DNA of 64,000 nt from Venturia oleaginea. Its lineage: Eukaryota > Ascomycota > Dothideomycetes > Venturiales > Venturiaceae. Below the pieces are notes generated by a model. That model was not told the DNA's origin and did not search any database. It was given only the letters and a program-made list of their open reading frames with translations. The position numbers and the translations under genes were made by a program. Every line of letters starts with the position of its first letter. Within the stretch, counting starts at the first letter, position 1. This document shows positions 22,476-34,350 of this stretch, in pieces. Where the stretch lies: the NCBI GenBank assembly GCA_013176395.1, contig JABMLP010000018.1, positions 310,001-374,000 of the forward strand, read 5' to 3'.

Positions 22476-23126
22476 TGCTACATGTATTGACTTCGTGTCA
22501 TTCGCCTATGGAATGACAATATGGTCCAAGTCTCTAGCAAAAGACAAATATAGAATGCTATGCAACAGCAAGCTCACGGGTAAAAGTAGAATTGGTTCCT
22601 TTTCGAGTTGGACTGATAGCGTGGTGCTGATTAGACAGGTCATGCAAGGCTGAGATCCATGCCATGGTAAATTTAGCTGCGCTATACATAGCACGTTCTA
22701 TCAATGAGAGCGGAAACAGACCGGTCTTTCGCGCCAGCCTCGTAACAGATTGTCCATTGTCAACACCACAACGACTGGAAAAACTAACTCCGATAATTGA
22801 TTAGCCAACCTAGGTAGCAGCTCTTTTAAATGAAGAGTGCTTTAGGGATAAATATTGTGTTCTGGTGAGCGATAAGGATCTGGTGGTGGTCGGAGGGTGT
22901 CAAAATCCTGATGTCTTTCGCTCACCCGTTACCTTCCATTAGATGATGAAGAGATGTCGTTTCTCGCAATCTTCGGATTAGTCGAACGTCGTCGTGGTCT
23001 CGTAATCTACCATATTTACTATACAGTAGGGTCACCGAAAGATCACTGCGGGCAACCGACAGAAATGACCCCCCCACAGACACTCCCGTTCAGCTTCCTG
23101 ATCTCCATGACGCAATTAATAATAGA
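22476..23126. other. Intergenic region, no supported gene
   Basis: 3' flank of the oxidase and upstream DNA before the tandem duplication. Short frames only; nothing recognisable was seen. Confidence 0.35.
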
Positions 23127-23329
23127 TATGATGATTCCTGGGCGCCTCTTCTTGGAATAATAGCCGATGTTACAGGAACGAATGATAGCGCTCTTATTTC
23201 AAATGTTCGTTTCCAACTACTCCAAATATATATGATGATTCTTGGGCGTATCTTGGAGTAATATCCGATACTATAGGAACGAATGATCGCGCTCTCATTA
23301 CAAATATGCGTCTGCTACTACTCCAAATC
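23127..23329. repeat. Tandem duplication, about 104-bp unit, two diverged copies
   Basis: Copy 1 begins at 23127 and copy 2 at 23231, both with TATGATGATTC. They share GGAACGAATGAT, CGCGCTCT or AGCGCTCT, and end in CTACTCCAAAT. The copies differ by scattered substitutions and small indels, so the duplication is not recent. It ends about 50 bp before the start codon of the DOMON-like gene. Confidence 0.8.
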
Positions 23330-23380
23330 CGCCTTCCATTACACGGTACCTGCTCTCACTAGTTGCATAATCTTGAAAAC

Positions 23381-24035
23381 ATGAAGGCTTTTCTTTCCAT
23401 ACTTAGCATCTGTGGTTTCACAGCAGCTCAATCAGTCGCATTCACCGATCCAGCAACCCAGATCGCTTTCCAATCCTGGACCTCAGACACAGCCAATGGC
23501 TTCAAAGTCAGCCTCGCGCTTCCCGAAATGGCAGGTCCAGACCTAATCGCACAAATCGTAAGCAAGCACCGATCAATCCAAGGTCCCATAATAGCACGCA
23601 CATCACTAACACACACACTCAAAGCAAGCGCCCATAAAAGATGGCATCGGTTGGGCAGGAATTGCCCTAGGCTCATCAATGCTCAACAACCCCCTGATAG
23701 CAGTCTGGTCCAACAAGCAAAAAATCCAATCCTCCATCCGCAAAACCGAGAAATACGGTTCGCCCCCCGTCTTCAAATCGAATATTGTTCTCAAAACCAT
23801 TGCTGCTGGTACCTCGGTCAATGCCACGCATTTGACGTATACATTCTTGTGTCAGAATTGTGCCTTGGGTGCAGGGACTCTGGGATGGGCATTGTCGACG
23901 AATCCGGTGCCGACGCCGGAAAATGTGGACGGGAGTAAGTTGGGTTTTCATAAGGCTGGGTTTGGGGGTTTTAGTGTTGATTTGGAGAAGGCGAGGAATA
24001 AGGGGTTTGCGGGGTGGGCTGCTACGGCCGCTTGA
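23381..24035 (+). CDS. Secreted DOMON / CDH-cytochrome-like protein
   Basis: Two exons, 23381-23557 and 23625-24035 (67-bp intron), give 195 residues. The ATG at 23381 is the first in frame and begins a signal peptide (MKAFLSILSICGFTAAQS). The rest is a single beta-sandwich DOMON domain of the cellobiose-dehydrogenase cytochrome type: FQSWTSDTANGFKVSLALPEM, then GIGWAGIALGSSMLNNPLIAVW, then a late Cys pair (CQNCALGAGTLGWAL). Met in PEM and His in THLTYTF sit roughly where heme b ligands occur in that family; this is positional inference. There is no flavin dehydrogenase domain, membrane helix or CBM1, so it is a stand-alone module that could act as an extracellular electron carrier or simply bind sugar or heme. 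Acceptor choice (CAAAG before CAAGCG) is set by keeping the conserved APIKDGIGWAG in frame. Confidence 0.82.
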
Positions 24036-26494
24036 GAGTGGATAGTGAGTTTAGGTTTGAATTTGCACATCGTGTCCCAATAGGTGTTACTTTGATGTTC
24101 AGACGAATCTGAATTAATGTTTGTACTGATCAGAGCAACATAATAATCAAACCCATAACGATTTGAGCAGACTACAGCTTTCGATTCAAGGGACGCGCTC
24201 TTCATGCAGTCTACTACCGATTCAGAAAACGTCTCTTCCAGCTCTAGTACGAATTAGCATGACGCGTCGTGGCGCTATCGCCATTGAAATCATGTCTGAC
24301 GCGTAGAATTTCTACGGAGTATCATTAGACGCCCGAAATTGAAATACTGGAACTTAGTCCAAAGGAAAACACGACACAAGACGTTGGACTTGGAAAAGAA
24401 AAGCATGGATGATTGACACGAAATCTTGGGCCACTATTGGCGGTTGAATGAGATCCATGTTTTGAGAACAGATATGGAGAGCTGACCATCTCCAATCATG
24501 AACGTCAGTAATGCTCCGACGGCGAACAAAAATAAACAATCTCCACATCCCACACCCAAACCCAAACCCTTTTCCTTCCTCTCCTCGGCCAGGGTCCGGA
24601 CTCTGATTCACCTTCACCCTCATCGACGTAAAATCCGGGAACAAGGTGTCACTCCAAACACTTGCTTTTCAGGGATACCGATCGAATAACCTCCTCCCTT
24701 CCGTGATCCCTCCATCTAAAGAGATAGCTCACGTGCAGTAACATGTCCCAATTGACCATCCCAGCGAAACGTTTCTCAGCCCTACTATCTCCCAGAAAAG
24801 AAATAGATCAGCAAAATACAGCCTCATCGCCAATAAAATCCACGCACTGTCTCAAGCAAGACACACACCACCGCACATCCCCTCCCTACCACAGGCGATC
24901 CCCACTCACGCCCCAATCCCTCACCCAAAGAGAAGAATACCAAGAATCCCTAAAGCAGAGATACACGTAAGATACTACCAGCCTCGCCCTCGCCAACCAC
25001 AAACGTCCCAGTAACACAACCCCTGCACCGATCATTCTCAGCTCCTAGGAGTAATCCTAGCGATAATGTTTGTGACTCGATGCAAGAAAAAGAGGAGGCA
25101 TCTCCGCTCGCGCTCGCGTGACATTTTGCCGTAATGGACAGGAATAGATAAGTGGATTTACTAATGAGGATCCGTAACCACTAAAAGGCATGACGATGAA
25201 CTTCGCGCTTCGACAAGGTGAAGGGAGTCAATGATGATAGGTAGTCTAAAACCTGTGATAACGTGGATATCATCTTCTTAAACTTCAGAGGTGGTGCGGC
25301 AAGTCTAATATCCAGCTAGACGTGTAGAGTTCATGGAAAAGACAGGAAAATGCTCTGCGACAAAGACGAACCATGTTCCCACTCAACCGAAGATGCACTT
25401 CCCAACCGCCATCCGCACAGTTTTGTATCTCCCACGCGCATGCGACATCCTTCAGTAGAATTAGATGATGCGTACCATAGTACATACAGCGGATCAACTC
25501 CGCACCAATCATTCCTCGATCGAGAAGATGGGCATCAGCAAGTGCCATCGCGCGTACGTAGATGTGCATGGTACAGCCATGGTCAAAACTTACCCAATTC
25601 CCCGAGCGCATCCTGATTGAGCAAGATAGGGTGATTTTCCCTGCCGAGAACTTTTCCCCGAACTCGTGCATGCCTGCCAAAAACAAGGAGTGCCCAGATT
25701 TCACATCCCTGGAATCATCGTCGGCGATGACAGAGTTACCACAATAGGCAGAAAAATGCGACAGAGTGACCTGAGGAAGTCACTCCGACCAATTAGAAGG
25801 ACATTGTATGACATCGAGCAAGAGATGGATCAGAGCAAGGAGCCAACACGATGGATAAGATGATGCAGGGTGCGAATGAGGAAGATAAAAATAACAAAGT
25901 GAATTTGTGCTCTTATGAAGATTTTTTTGCTTTCTCCCGCCCGCCTCCACAGCCTCGTCTTTCCCCGGCATGCAATGCAGCATCGTGAAAAGGAAATCCT
26001 CCCGCGCCGCGCACGCAGCCTTGTGCGGATCCCTTCTCAATGCAAGGAACAGCAAGATCTGTTCCCCTTCGCATACGCATCTCGCGCCTCCATATCAATG
26101 ATAAGACCCCGAGAAATATCCTTAGAGCACTGAAAGAAACGCAGATTGGGGGGTATCAATCAACGTCAAATGCTCCTCCTCTCTCAATGATTATAATCGT
26201 ACAACTCTCCGACAGCCAAGCTCTTCGGGTAATAAAAATGGAAAAATGGACCCGAGAAACGTGATCGCATAATGCGGGAAGACATGTATCCGTCCCAGTA
26301 AACAATGAATCCAGAGTAGACAGCCGTAATCATCCTCACGATAAGGATGCGTGAGAGATGAGAGAGAACGCAAACATGAAATCATAAATCAACGCTGCTG
26401 AGTGGAAGGAAAATTGCGAAAACCAGGGAAATATATCTAGCCAAACTCAAGTGAAAAAGAAACTTCAAAGAGAAGATGTCGAGCCAGCAACCGT
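24036..26494. other. Non-coding region with one weak small open frame
   Basis: No supported gene over 2.4 kb. A 75-codon frame at 24743-24970 (+), starting with ATG and ending just before a GTAAGA donor-like site, has a basic, Ser/Pro-rich sequence without a known domain; it could be a first exon, but no downstream exon is convincing. The right part is probably the 3' UTR side of the GDS1-type gene. Confidence 0.35.
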
Positions 26495-27790
26495 CTAGTA
26501 AGAGGAAAACAAGTCATCGAGCTCATCCAGCTCAACGGTCTCGCAGAGCAAATCTACCTCGTGGGTCAAATGATGCACATCGCGCATCTCGATGTGTCGA
26601 TGATACGTCAGGTCGAGATGCATTTGTGGTTTTAGCATCGGACTGCTTTCCATGTACATGGCTTTTGGCAGGGTCAAGTGTCGATCAGCATGTCCGAACA
26701 GTTGCTCTGCGGCTTCCTTGTTCCGCAGCGCGGCGCTTTCTTCTGACTCGTCTGCCTGAATCATGGGCTCGTCAGAATCCTCAATGGTAGGCTTGGGAAT
26801 GTCCTTTGCCTCAAGCTCCTTTGTCTCGCTTCTTCTTCTCTGTTGTAGCGAGCTGGCGGTCTGTGTGAATTCTCGCTCGTCGCGTTCGAGTGGTGGACTC
26901 GTGCGACCATGAGCTAGAGTCTTTGATCGTTCGTGCGAAGATGTGTGAGCGAGGAGAGATGGAAACGAGTGGTGAGAAGACATGTGGGAATCTCCATCGT
27001 CAAGAATGGGGGAGTAGAGGTCGACTTCAGGGGACGGCGACATCTCGTCCCGTTTTCGCGTGTTCCGATCATCCTCCTCTTCGTTCTCAGCCGAAGTGAG
27101 AGACGGCGAGATAATTCTGTGCTGTGCGGCGAGAGTCTCGGCAGGTTCTGGGAAGGGTTGGTGGGGCTGTTGGCTGAGATAGAAGAAGATGCGCTTGGGG
27201 TGAGTACCAATCAACTCTTTTCCGATAGGACATGGCGCAGTTGCTGTCCATTGTCTCTTCATGAATGTTGACAGACGAGAAGAAATAATAGCTGGTTGAT
27301 TCGCAGAGCTAGCCAAGAAGTCAGTCAAGATGCAATGGACTGGAATGGGAGAGTTTATTATGGGTTACCTTTGAACAATGGGAATGTGATTCGATAAGAT
27401 GGCAGCGAGTTCTTTGAGAAGGTGGGGTCGATTTGCCGTCCTCTCGAGCTGCTCAATCACAGCGACTACGATATCGTCGTTGATAGCCTCAGTCTCAACC
27501 TTGAAGTGTCGAGACTCGCGTCCTGGAGAGGGTGGCGGCGTGTCGAAAACTCGAGTCCATGTTCGATCATGTTTGTAAGTCGGTACAGAGGACCGGTCGG
27601 ACAGTTTGAGCGATTCTTGGGACGAATGCGATCGCTTCAACTTCTTCTGTGGTGGTTGGTTCTCCGAGGCGTTGGGTGTAATGGCAGTAGCGGGCGGTGA
27701 GCGGGCAGCCGTTGATGTTTTTGGACTTTTTGGCACATGGATTCCCAGCGAGGACAAAGAGACCGACTTCCGTCGGGTATTGTAAGGCAT
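26495..27790 (-). CDS. GDS1-type winged-helix protein
   Basis: Two exons on the minus strand, 27790-27369 and 27308-26495, are joined across a 60-bp intron (donor GTAACC, acceptor TAG) to give 411 residues. The join restores IVQSSANQPAIISSRL in the middle of a helical domain. I recognise the conserved order DTPPPSPGRE, IEQLERTANRPHLLKELAAILS, then SSRLSTFMKRQWTATAPCPIGKELIGTHPKRIFFYL, which corresponds to the winged-helix region of yeast Gds1 and its relatives in filamentous fungi. The C-terminal half is acidic, disordered and rich in Ser, Glu and Asp. A nuclear regulatory role is inferred from family membership. The start is set at MPYNTRRKS because related proteins begin this way as I recall; an in-frame upstream ATG at 27913 would add 41 residues. 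Confidence 0.8.
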
Positions 27791-27913
27791 GGTGAGATCT
27801 GTCCGTAGAAATGCAGTATCTTCTACCTCGACAGACGGGTGACAGAGGCGTGCAGGTGGTGAGAGTGTGGAGGTTTGAATTGGGGGTCTCGTTGTCGCAA
27901 GGCCGGAGCGCAT

Positions 27914-30900
27914 ACAAGAAAAGAGGTTTGTTGCTACAGCCTAGGGTTGACCAGGTATAAGATGCACCCCGTCACTCCCGGGATGCGGTCGCCACACGAT
28001 TGGTTCGACTGAGGCTGGTCGTGAGACGGTGAAGGGATGTCTAGCTGCAAGAAGAAAGGTTGCAAGCAAGGCGGCCTTCTGAGCAGGATGCTTGCACGGT
28101 GCATGCAGCTTGCAGATGCCGTCAACTTGAACTGGCGACTGGAGAACAGCGCAAGAGGCAAGATACAGGTGTGCGCTGCGAAGGCCAAAGATTTCGTGTC
28201 GCCCCCTTGACGGCGCAGAATTAGTCGGGGCAATGAGCGAATAGGCTGACCCTGGATGTAGTACGAAAAGCTCGGAGCTGTATGCACGTTTCAGGCCGGT
28301 TCGTCAATATAATCGAGACAGAAATGATGGAGCAGAGAGGGAGGTTCACGATGAAGGTTTGGTGGTCAGGCTCCGAGTATATTATGGCGTAGAATAGGGG
28401 AAGTCGTTATGCTACGACAGATCTATGACATGGTCTCGAGACAGGCTATACTGTGTAAAGAATAGGTACCACTATACGGTAGTAGAGGAGAAAAGTAATG
28501 CAGGGATAGGACCGTTGGAATACCTTTCCAGTTCCCGCAGGCTGACAGCGAATAGGAATTGACCCCTCGCTCATCGAAGCCTTGTTGCGATCATACCATT
28601 GTCCAACGGCGAACTCCACCCTATCGTGAGCCTGCCCACATACTCCTCGTTCTCTTCTTGGGTGCAATAAATGCAATTGTATACACGGCCATGGTCCCGC
28701 TCTCTTGACTTCTCTCAACGAAAAAGCACCGCTCTCTGCGCCTCACCTCCTCATCACATCTCCCGATATTCCTGGTGTCACTCTGCCCCTCCTTCCCCAG
28801 CGCCGGTCTTGTTCGCCGCAACACGCTTGTTCTTGGTCTACTCCGTAGTAGGGAAGTCTCGTCAGGCACATGCTTTCTCGAAAACGCCATACAGATCCAC
28901 ACGCTAACAGCACAAACGAGATGGATGCTACGAAAAAGCATCGACTGCAATTCCAGATCCTTGGGAAAGCTCTGGCGGTACCGAATGCATCAGGTCATAG
29001 TAGTCGCAGCAGAGCAGTTGAGAGCACTTATTTCTTCTCCCCATCATCGCTTTTCCCGGAGATTTCCTCTCTCTCGACCTCCAAGTTGGATCCAACCACG
29101 GTGCCGGGATCATCCATCGCGATTTCTGGTACCGTCCGTAATCCGGAGAAACATCCTTGGGCACAGTAATCATTTGTTATAGTCTCTAGGAAAGTCATGA
29201 CTCGCGACGGAGAGAGGGCCAGAATCCAAGACCAGTCAATATCAATTGATCTTTGCCCACCTCCAGCTGTTCTGCTCCTACTCTAGAAGTAAACACAGAC
29301 CAGCGCTGACAGCGGTGCGAAAGCCATTGATGCGTGGTGAGCCGTGTTCGATGTCATCACGAACGTCACACACTAGCACAGATGAAACTTCGGGACGGCA
29401 CTGCATTCTTAGAGAACCCCTCCCGCTCCATCTTTACCCCATACAGTAACCCCCTTGCTCTCCTAAAGTGACAGCCTGCATCTACGATAACAACATGGTG
29501 AGGCTGAGCCTAGACCATCTTCCAGGACAACAACACAGACCGTGCCTTTCCTCTCACCTCAAGAGCAACTCGAGGGAGCCAAATCTTCAATCGAGCTCGC
29601 GTGGTCGTGAGTGGGACGATGTCCGATAAAGGCCACGTGCGCATGTGCTTTCAATCAAACGGGCGCTAAAAAAATCTGACACCAAATTTGCCAGGGGTAA
29701 GGTTCTCGGCCATTTTCGGAACAAGACAAGGCTGAAAGATACAATCCCACTAATTTTTCTGCCGGGTAGCGCCTCTCGCCTGACCTGATCTGAACACCCG
29801 CCGATCCTGCGCCTTGCATCGGGACGAAATCGTCACAGAAAGGGGTTTGGTCTTGAACGTCGTAACTTCTCCGTCAGCCTTGCATGATCATTTGCTGCTG
29901 ACCATGCAGGATCGAATGCAGAAGGGTGGAGCAGGCCTTGACAGCAGAAAAAACGACTTTGAAGACCGGACAGATGTATGGACATGTCTCCATAAACAAA
30001 AAGCGTGTGCGCATCTCAATACACCATTCAATCGCAAGGGATATGTGACACGGTCCCCAGAGTTATCCTTGCTTGCTATATAGTCTCATGGAAAATCTCA
30101 CGTCAAGCGATCAAATTGATATGGTCGTTATTGTTAAATCTCCGAACAACAATGCTCCGTTCTAGTCCTGAAAGAACGATATTGGTCTACCTGCTCCAAC
30201 TTTTCGAAAGACCATCGAGTTCTCTCATCATTGACGCTTCAGAGTCAACTGGACCTTCCTCCCAGCACTCGAGGTAGACAATTCGAGAGGCGTAGTCACA
30301 ATGATGCACCCAGTTCCATTATATGTCTGTTAAATGTAAATCTGGCCAGTCAATCCTGTTGCAACTCCAATTCGAGAAAGAGAAGCGGCAGGGTCCCTCA
30401 AGAATGTCAGAGGCTCACAGCACGTGCTCGCGGAGCGATCTTAATTATTATCAACCACAAGCTATTAATCAAGCCGAGCCTGTCCTACAACCTTGATCAT
30501 TTTTCTACTATTCACCAGAACTGGTATGTCGACGCCTTCCTTCATCTTCCAGATTCTACCAGAGATGTGCTATAAGTCCAGACGAGTATCATACCTCCAC
30601 GAGGTTTCACTCAGTAAATCAAATCTTTCTCCTGTTCCATGTAGCTACCGCGTTTAATCTCGAAATCTATGACTTCTACCAGCTTCCTATTTGTTCACTC
30701 GAGTGGTGTGAGCTTGCTGTGGCGGCTCATATCTTGCCCTCGTGCTCCCAATTGTTAAACCACAATTCAGGTAAAAGACACGAGCGATTGATGGACAACG
30801 TCGAATTAAAAAGAAAATATACGTCTCTCCCTTGTCTTTTCTTTCATAGTCGTACATCTTCACTGTATGATCCTTCGGCTCTTCTACTAGAAGATGTTAC

Positions 30901-31161
30901 TCTCTCATCCTGTTGTGTATCCTGGTATCGCGACGCTGTCGCGAAAAGCTCTAGGAATTTATAAACATCGATCACCTCTCACGCGTGATATAGACAAACA
31001 TAACCTTTTCTTGTTCAAAAATGACAGCATACGGTGGAACCAAGATGTGGTAACACAGGCAACGACGCGAGCTATATCTTGCTATCCGGCTCACTTCACT
31101 TTCTTCAACATAAACCCCCATCATCCCAACTCACCAAGCATCTTGCCAACCACCAAAAACC
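27914..31161. other. Long intergenic region, 3.2 kb
   Basis: This probably holds the GDS1-type promoter on the left and the promoter of the small coiled-coil gene on the right. The longest frames, such as 28870-29169 (+) and 27934-28287 (-), have no family resemblance. No repeats, tRNA or transposon sequences were recognised. Confidence 0.4.
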
Positions 31162-31808
31162 ATGAATCCCTACTATAAATCTCCCCAGGAAATGTCCCAG
31201 AACCTGCACGACCTAACTTACAACGAGAAAGAATTGAAACAAATCATCAATCACCTCGTTAGCGACTGGCAGAGGTTGAGTTTCAACCAGAACAACACCA
31301 TCACCCACTCATCAAACAACACAAAAACAGCAAAACCTGACACGCAACCCAGGAAAACGTCGCAAGAACCACCACCCAAAACCTCTCCTCGGTAGCAACC
31401 CTCATCCTCTCCTCCCTCGAAAAACAGGGCCTACCCCTCACCCCCACCGCCATCTCAATGGAATCCTCTCTCCTCGCAAGCACCGAACGTGCAAATGAGC
31501 AGGCTGCCCAAGCAAAACAGGTCACCCAGCGTCTGGCCCATGTACTAAGGATGCGTGCTGCAGCCCATGCCAACGACATGAATGCGAGGGATGCCGAGAT
31601 TGCCATGGCGGAGAAGAAGCTACGGACTGAGGAGGCCAAGTCCAGGACCAAGGTGGGAAAGATCCGATCGCAGAAGTTGGAGATTTTGGGGATGGAGGAG
31701 GAGATTGCGGGGTTGAATGTGAGGGTGTCGGAGTTGGAGTTGGAGTTGGAGTTGGAGTTGGAGTTGGAGGGGGGAGGTGGTGATGTGGATGTCGAGGACG
31801 AATTTTGA
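31162..31808 (+). CDS. Small coiled-coil protein of unknown function
   Basis: Two frames on the plus strand read as one gene: 31162-31257 and 31353-31808, joined by a 95-bp intron (donor GTTAGC, branch-like CTGAC, acceptor CCCAG), 183 residues. Without splicing the first frame ends in a Pro/Thr-rich stretch; the join continues INHL into ENVARTTTQNLSSVATLILSSLEKQGLPLT. The C-terminal half is a long coiled coil (MAEKKLRTEEAKSRTKVGKI, then EEEIAGLNVRVSELELELE) that ends in an expanded Glu-Leu repeat and an acidic tail. No catalytic residues are visible and I do not recognise the family. The donor is weak, so the intron is less certain than elsewhere. Confidence 0.6.
31728..31769 (+). repeat. GGAGTT hexanucleotide repeat encoding Glu-Leu
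   Basis: About seven near-identical GGAGTT units lie inside the coiled-coil gene and encode an alternating EL run, followed by a GGGGGAGG-rich Gly tract. The frame is preserved because the unit is six bases long. Confidence 0.9.
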
Positions 31809-32152
31809 ATATGGGATTGAATGGATGGCGGTGATGGCGCGGAAGGATATGCAATGATGTGATTGGGGACGTTGAGCACTTTACCGGGAGTGATGGATTC
31901 CTGGCAATTTTATTTTTAGGGAACCCCAAGGTATGAGCGGTATTGATCTTGAATGCAAAGGATACCAAATGAAAAGGCATACTCGAATCATACAAATACC
32001 TCTATGAATACCATCATCAACAAGTACATCTCTTCTTATTGTACCCTAGCCGATCACCATATAGCTTCCTTGCATCTCCTACGCAATACACGCCGTACCA
32101 TCAAAGTTGGAGCAAATCCTACCACCAGGACTGCTGACAACATCAAGTCTTC

Positions 32153-32880
32153 TTATTCATCGATCCACGGAAATCCTGCGTAGGGGTACTGAGAACCAAA
32201 AGCGCGGGCGTATCGCAATCTAGCAGTCAATTTAACAGACAGCTCAGCAGTTCCAGTCTCATCAGAGCTAGTAACGACGATGTTAATGGTAGAACAACAT
32301 TGGTGCATCCATCGACGAATTTGAGATTATCTACCGTGCCGAGTGCGAGCTGAGCACATGCGGGGTCGGCTTTTGTACCAGGTGGGAGAACACCTGTCCA
32401 AGGGCTCAGACATTGGATTCGTAGGAAGAAAGTAGGAGCAATCGCAAGAACAGTGCCTGGGATATTAGCCCAGCGCCCCCTGAGAAGGAAATCGAGGTTG
32501 TCGAATCGAAGCTGACCAAGAGAAGCGCTTAGAGGAATGACCTCGGGAAATGTGAAGTCAAAACTGCGAAGTTGGCGGAAAGTATGAGCAGGAAATGGAG
32601 AGAAACACGTAGAAGAATCTACGTTTGCTTCAGCATGATAATGGTAACGGTTCGTTGCTCCGCCTATTCAACCATAACCCGTGGAACGCCTCGGCGTGTG
32701 AAGATGGAGTGGAAAGTGTTTTGTTCGTCGTTTGAAGCTGGTGGTCGAACTGGACCAGTGTGGGCGTATTATCTACGCTTGCGTCAAGGGTACCTATCGA
32801 TGTCATCCCTTGAAGTCCAGCTTTGGGCGCAAGCCTTCTAATGGCCTGTCACTTCTCAGCGTGAAGCTATCCATTGGCGA
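32153..32880 (-). pseudogene. Decayed protein-coding gene of unknown origin
   Basis: On the minus strand several open segments in different frames follow each other and each reads like a normal protein: about 32880-32800 (FTLRSDRPLEGL), 32750-32665 (HSIFTRRGVPRVMVE), 32665-32285 (TFRQLRSFDFTFPEVIPLSAS, then LLRGRWANIPGTVLAIA, then GVLPPGTKADPACAQLALGT), and 32300-32153 (GTAELSVKLTARLRYARAF, then TAA). The junction near 32665 looks like a one-base deletion because protein-like sequence continues immediately in the next frame. No ATG-started frame spans the region. I infer a pseudogene with at least two frameshifts; a multi-intron gene is less likely because the joins lack room for fungal-size introns. 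I do not recognise the protein. Confidence 0.45.
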
Positions 32881-33330
32881 ATCGCGGACGCTCAATGTTT
32901 CGATCTTTCGCTATTGGATTTCTTTGTGAAGTTGATTAACTGGAAGATGATTTTGGATGAATGAAGTCACCTTTGTGATGAGTGGAGCGGAGAACGATTT
33001 CGGTACCATCTCCCGAGGTTAGATTTGTTCGACATCTCGACCCCGTTTTTAACTTTTCCCCCTCCTCACACCCTCTCCACAGTCAAAGCACATACACCTC
33101 GAAATCAAGCAACTAAGCCTCTTCAGGCCAGATGAGGGAGGACTCAAGATATTTGGCATGGCTTTGGCACTTCTTATGGACAATTGGCATTCTCATGTGC
33201 TCGGCAAACGGCTTATCTTGTCTACTCTCGAATGGGGACAACATGGAATAACTACCAGTGTACACGCAAGCAAGCACTCAGCATTGGGATTGTGTTATGG
33301 AAATCTATCATCGAGACATATGCTATATGC
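32881..33330. other. Intergenic region before the MDR reductase 3' end
   Basis: Short frames only. No feature is supported. Confidence 0.35.
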
Positions 33331-34350
33331 TTACACGGCCACCTCAATGACGATCTTTCCCCTCGCTCTACCTGTCTTCAGCTTTTCGACTGCCTTCGGT
33401 GCATCTTCGAACTTGAATCTCTCATCAAACACAACTTTCACCTTGCCCTCCTTGATCCAGAGGCCGATCTGATCCAGATCCTCCTTCTTTGGCGAAGGCC
33501 AAAAACCTTCGATGTTGCCCTTGATCCCACCAAAGAATGTCGGCAGTAACTTTCTCTTGACCGTGTCGATTGCTCCGTCTAGCGTAGGCTCGCCTGCAAC
33601 GACTACAATTGCCGCTTCTGGTTTAAGATACTCATGGGCACGCCAGAATATCTCCTTTGCGTTTCCAGCATTGTCTACGGCGTGATCAAACTTCTTGCCG
33701 GAGGCTACCAATGCACCGACAACATCGGTAGTCTTGTAATCGATCACCTCGTCCGCTCCGAGTTCCTTGACAAATGCCACATTGGCTCCAGAGCAAGCAG
33801 TCGTGACATGAGCGCCCATAGCCTTTGCCATCTGAATGCCGAAGACTCCCACTCCCCCAGATCCGCCATTGATGAAGATCCGATCTCCAGCTTTGATGCG
33901 CGGCACGATCGATTGGTAGGCTGTCATTCCTGCAACAGCAATGCAGGAGGCTTCTATAGGTGGGACTCCATCCGGAATCAAAGTAGCATGCGAACTCTCA
34001 ACAATGGCGTATTCAGCAAGCCCACCTCCGGAGAATGGTGAAGTACCGCAAGCCCCAAAGATAAGTTGGCCAGCTTTTAGGTCAGACTTTTTGGCGGTTA
34101 TGACGATACGGCTTGCGAAGTCGATTCCTGGTGTTGCAAACTTGGGTAAGATGATGCGATTGACAATGGGTACTTCTTGAGGTTTGTAGTCGACTGGATT
34201 TAGAGCAGTTGCTATGACCTGGACCAAATGCTGTGATGGTTTTGGTTTTGGTAGAGGTGCTGAGGGGCTGAGTTTGAGATTCTTTTCAAGACCACCCTTT
34301 GTGCTTGTGTACAGCCATATTCGCATCGTTGAAGGGAGTGGTTCTGCCAT
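33331..34350 (-). CDS. MDR-superfamily NAD(P)H oxidoreductase (quinone oxidoreductase-like)
   Basis: An intronless gene of 339 residues starts at the first ATG in frame (34350; the frame is open further upstream but only from TTG). It has the medium-chain dehydrogenase/reductase plan: GroES-like N-terminal domain (VQVIATALNPVDYK, TPGIDFASRIV, AEYAIV), then a Rossmann domain with IFINGGSGGVGVFGIQMAKAMGAHV and ADEVIDYKTTDV. There is no catalytic or structural zinc-binding Cys cluster, which places it with the zinc-free quinone oxidoreductase / enoyl reductase-like branch using NADPH. The late segment GRARGKIVIEV is the usual family ending. There is no signal peptide, so it is likely cytosolic. 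In fungi such enzymes reduce quinones or conjugated carbonyls; the substrate is not shown by sequence. Confidence 0.92.
   Translation of the reverse strand: MAEPLPSTMRIWLYTSTKGGLEKNLKLSPSAPLPKPKPSQHLVQVIATALNPVDYKPQEVPIVNRIILPKFATPGIDFASRIVITAKKSDLKAGQLIFGACGTSPFSGGGLAEYAIVESSHATLIPDGVPPIEASCIAVAGMTAYQSIVPRIKAGDRIFINGGSGGVGVFGIQMAKAMGAHVTTACSGANVAFVKELGADEVIDYKTTDVVGALVASGKKFDHAVDNAGNAKEIFWRAHEYLKPEAAIVVVAGEPTLDGAIDTVKRKLLPTFFGGIKGNIEGFWPSPKKEDLDQIGLWIKEGKVKVVFDERFKFEDAPKAVEKLKTGRARGKIVIEVAV

Noticed and set aside
28870..29169. 99-codon ATG frame in the long intergenic region
   Set aside because: Low-complexity Ser-rich sequence without family resemblance or splice partners.
32572..32929. 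Plus-strand frames at 32.6-32.9 kb
   Set aside because: They are antisense to the protein-like minus-strand pieces of the decayed gene.
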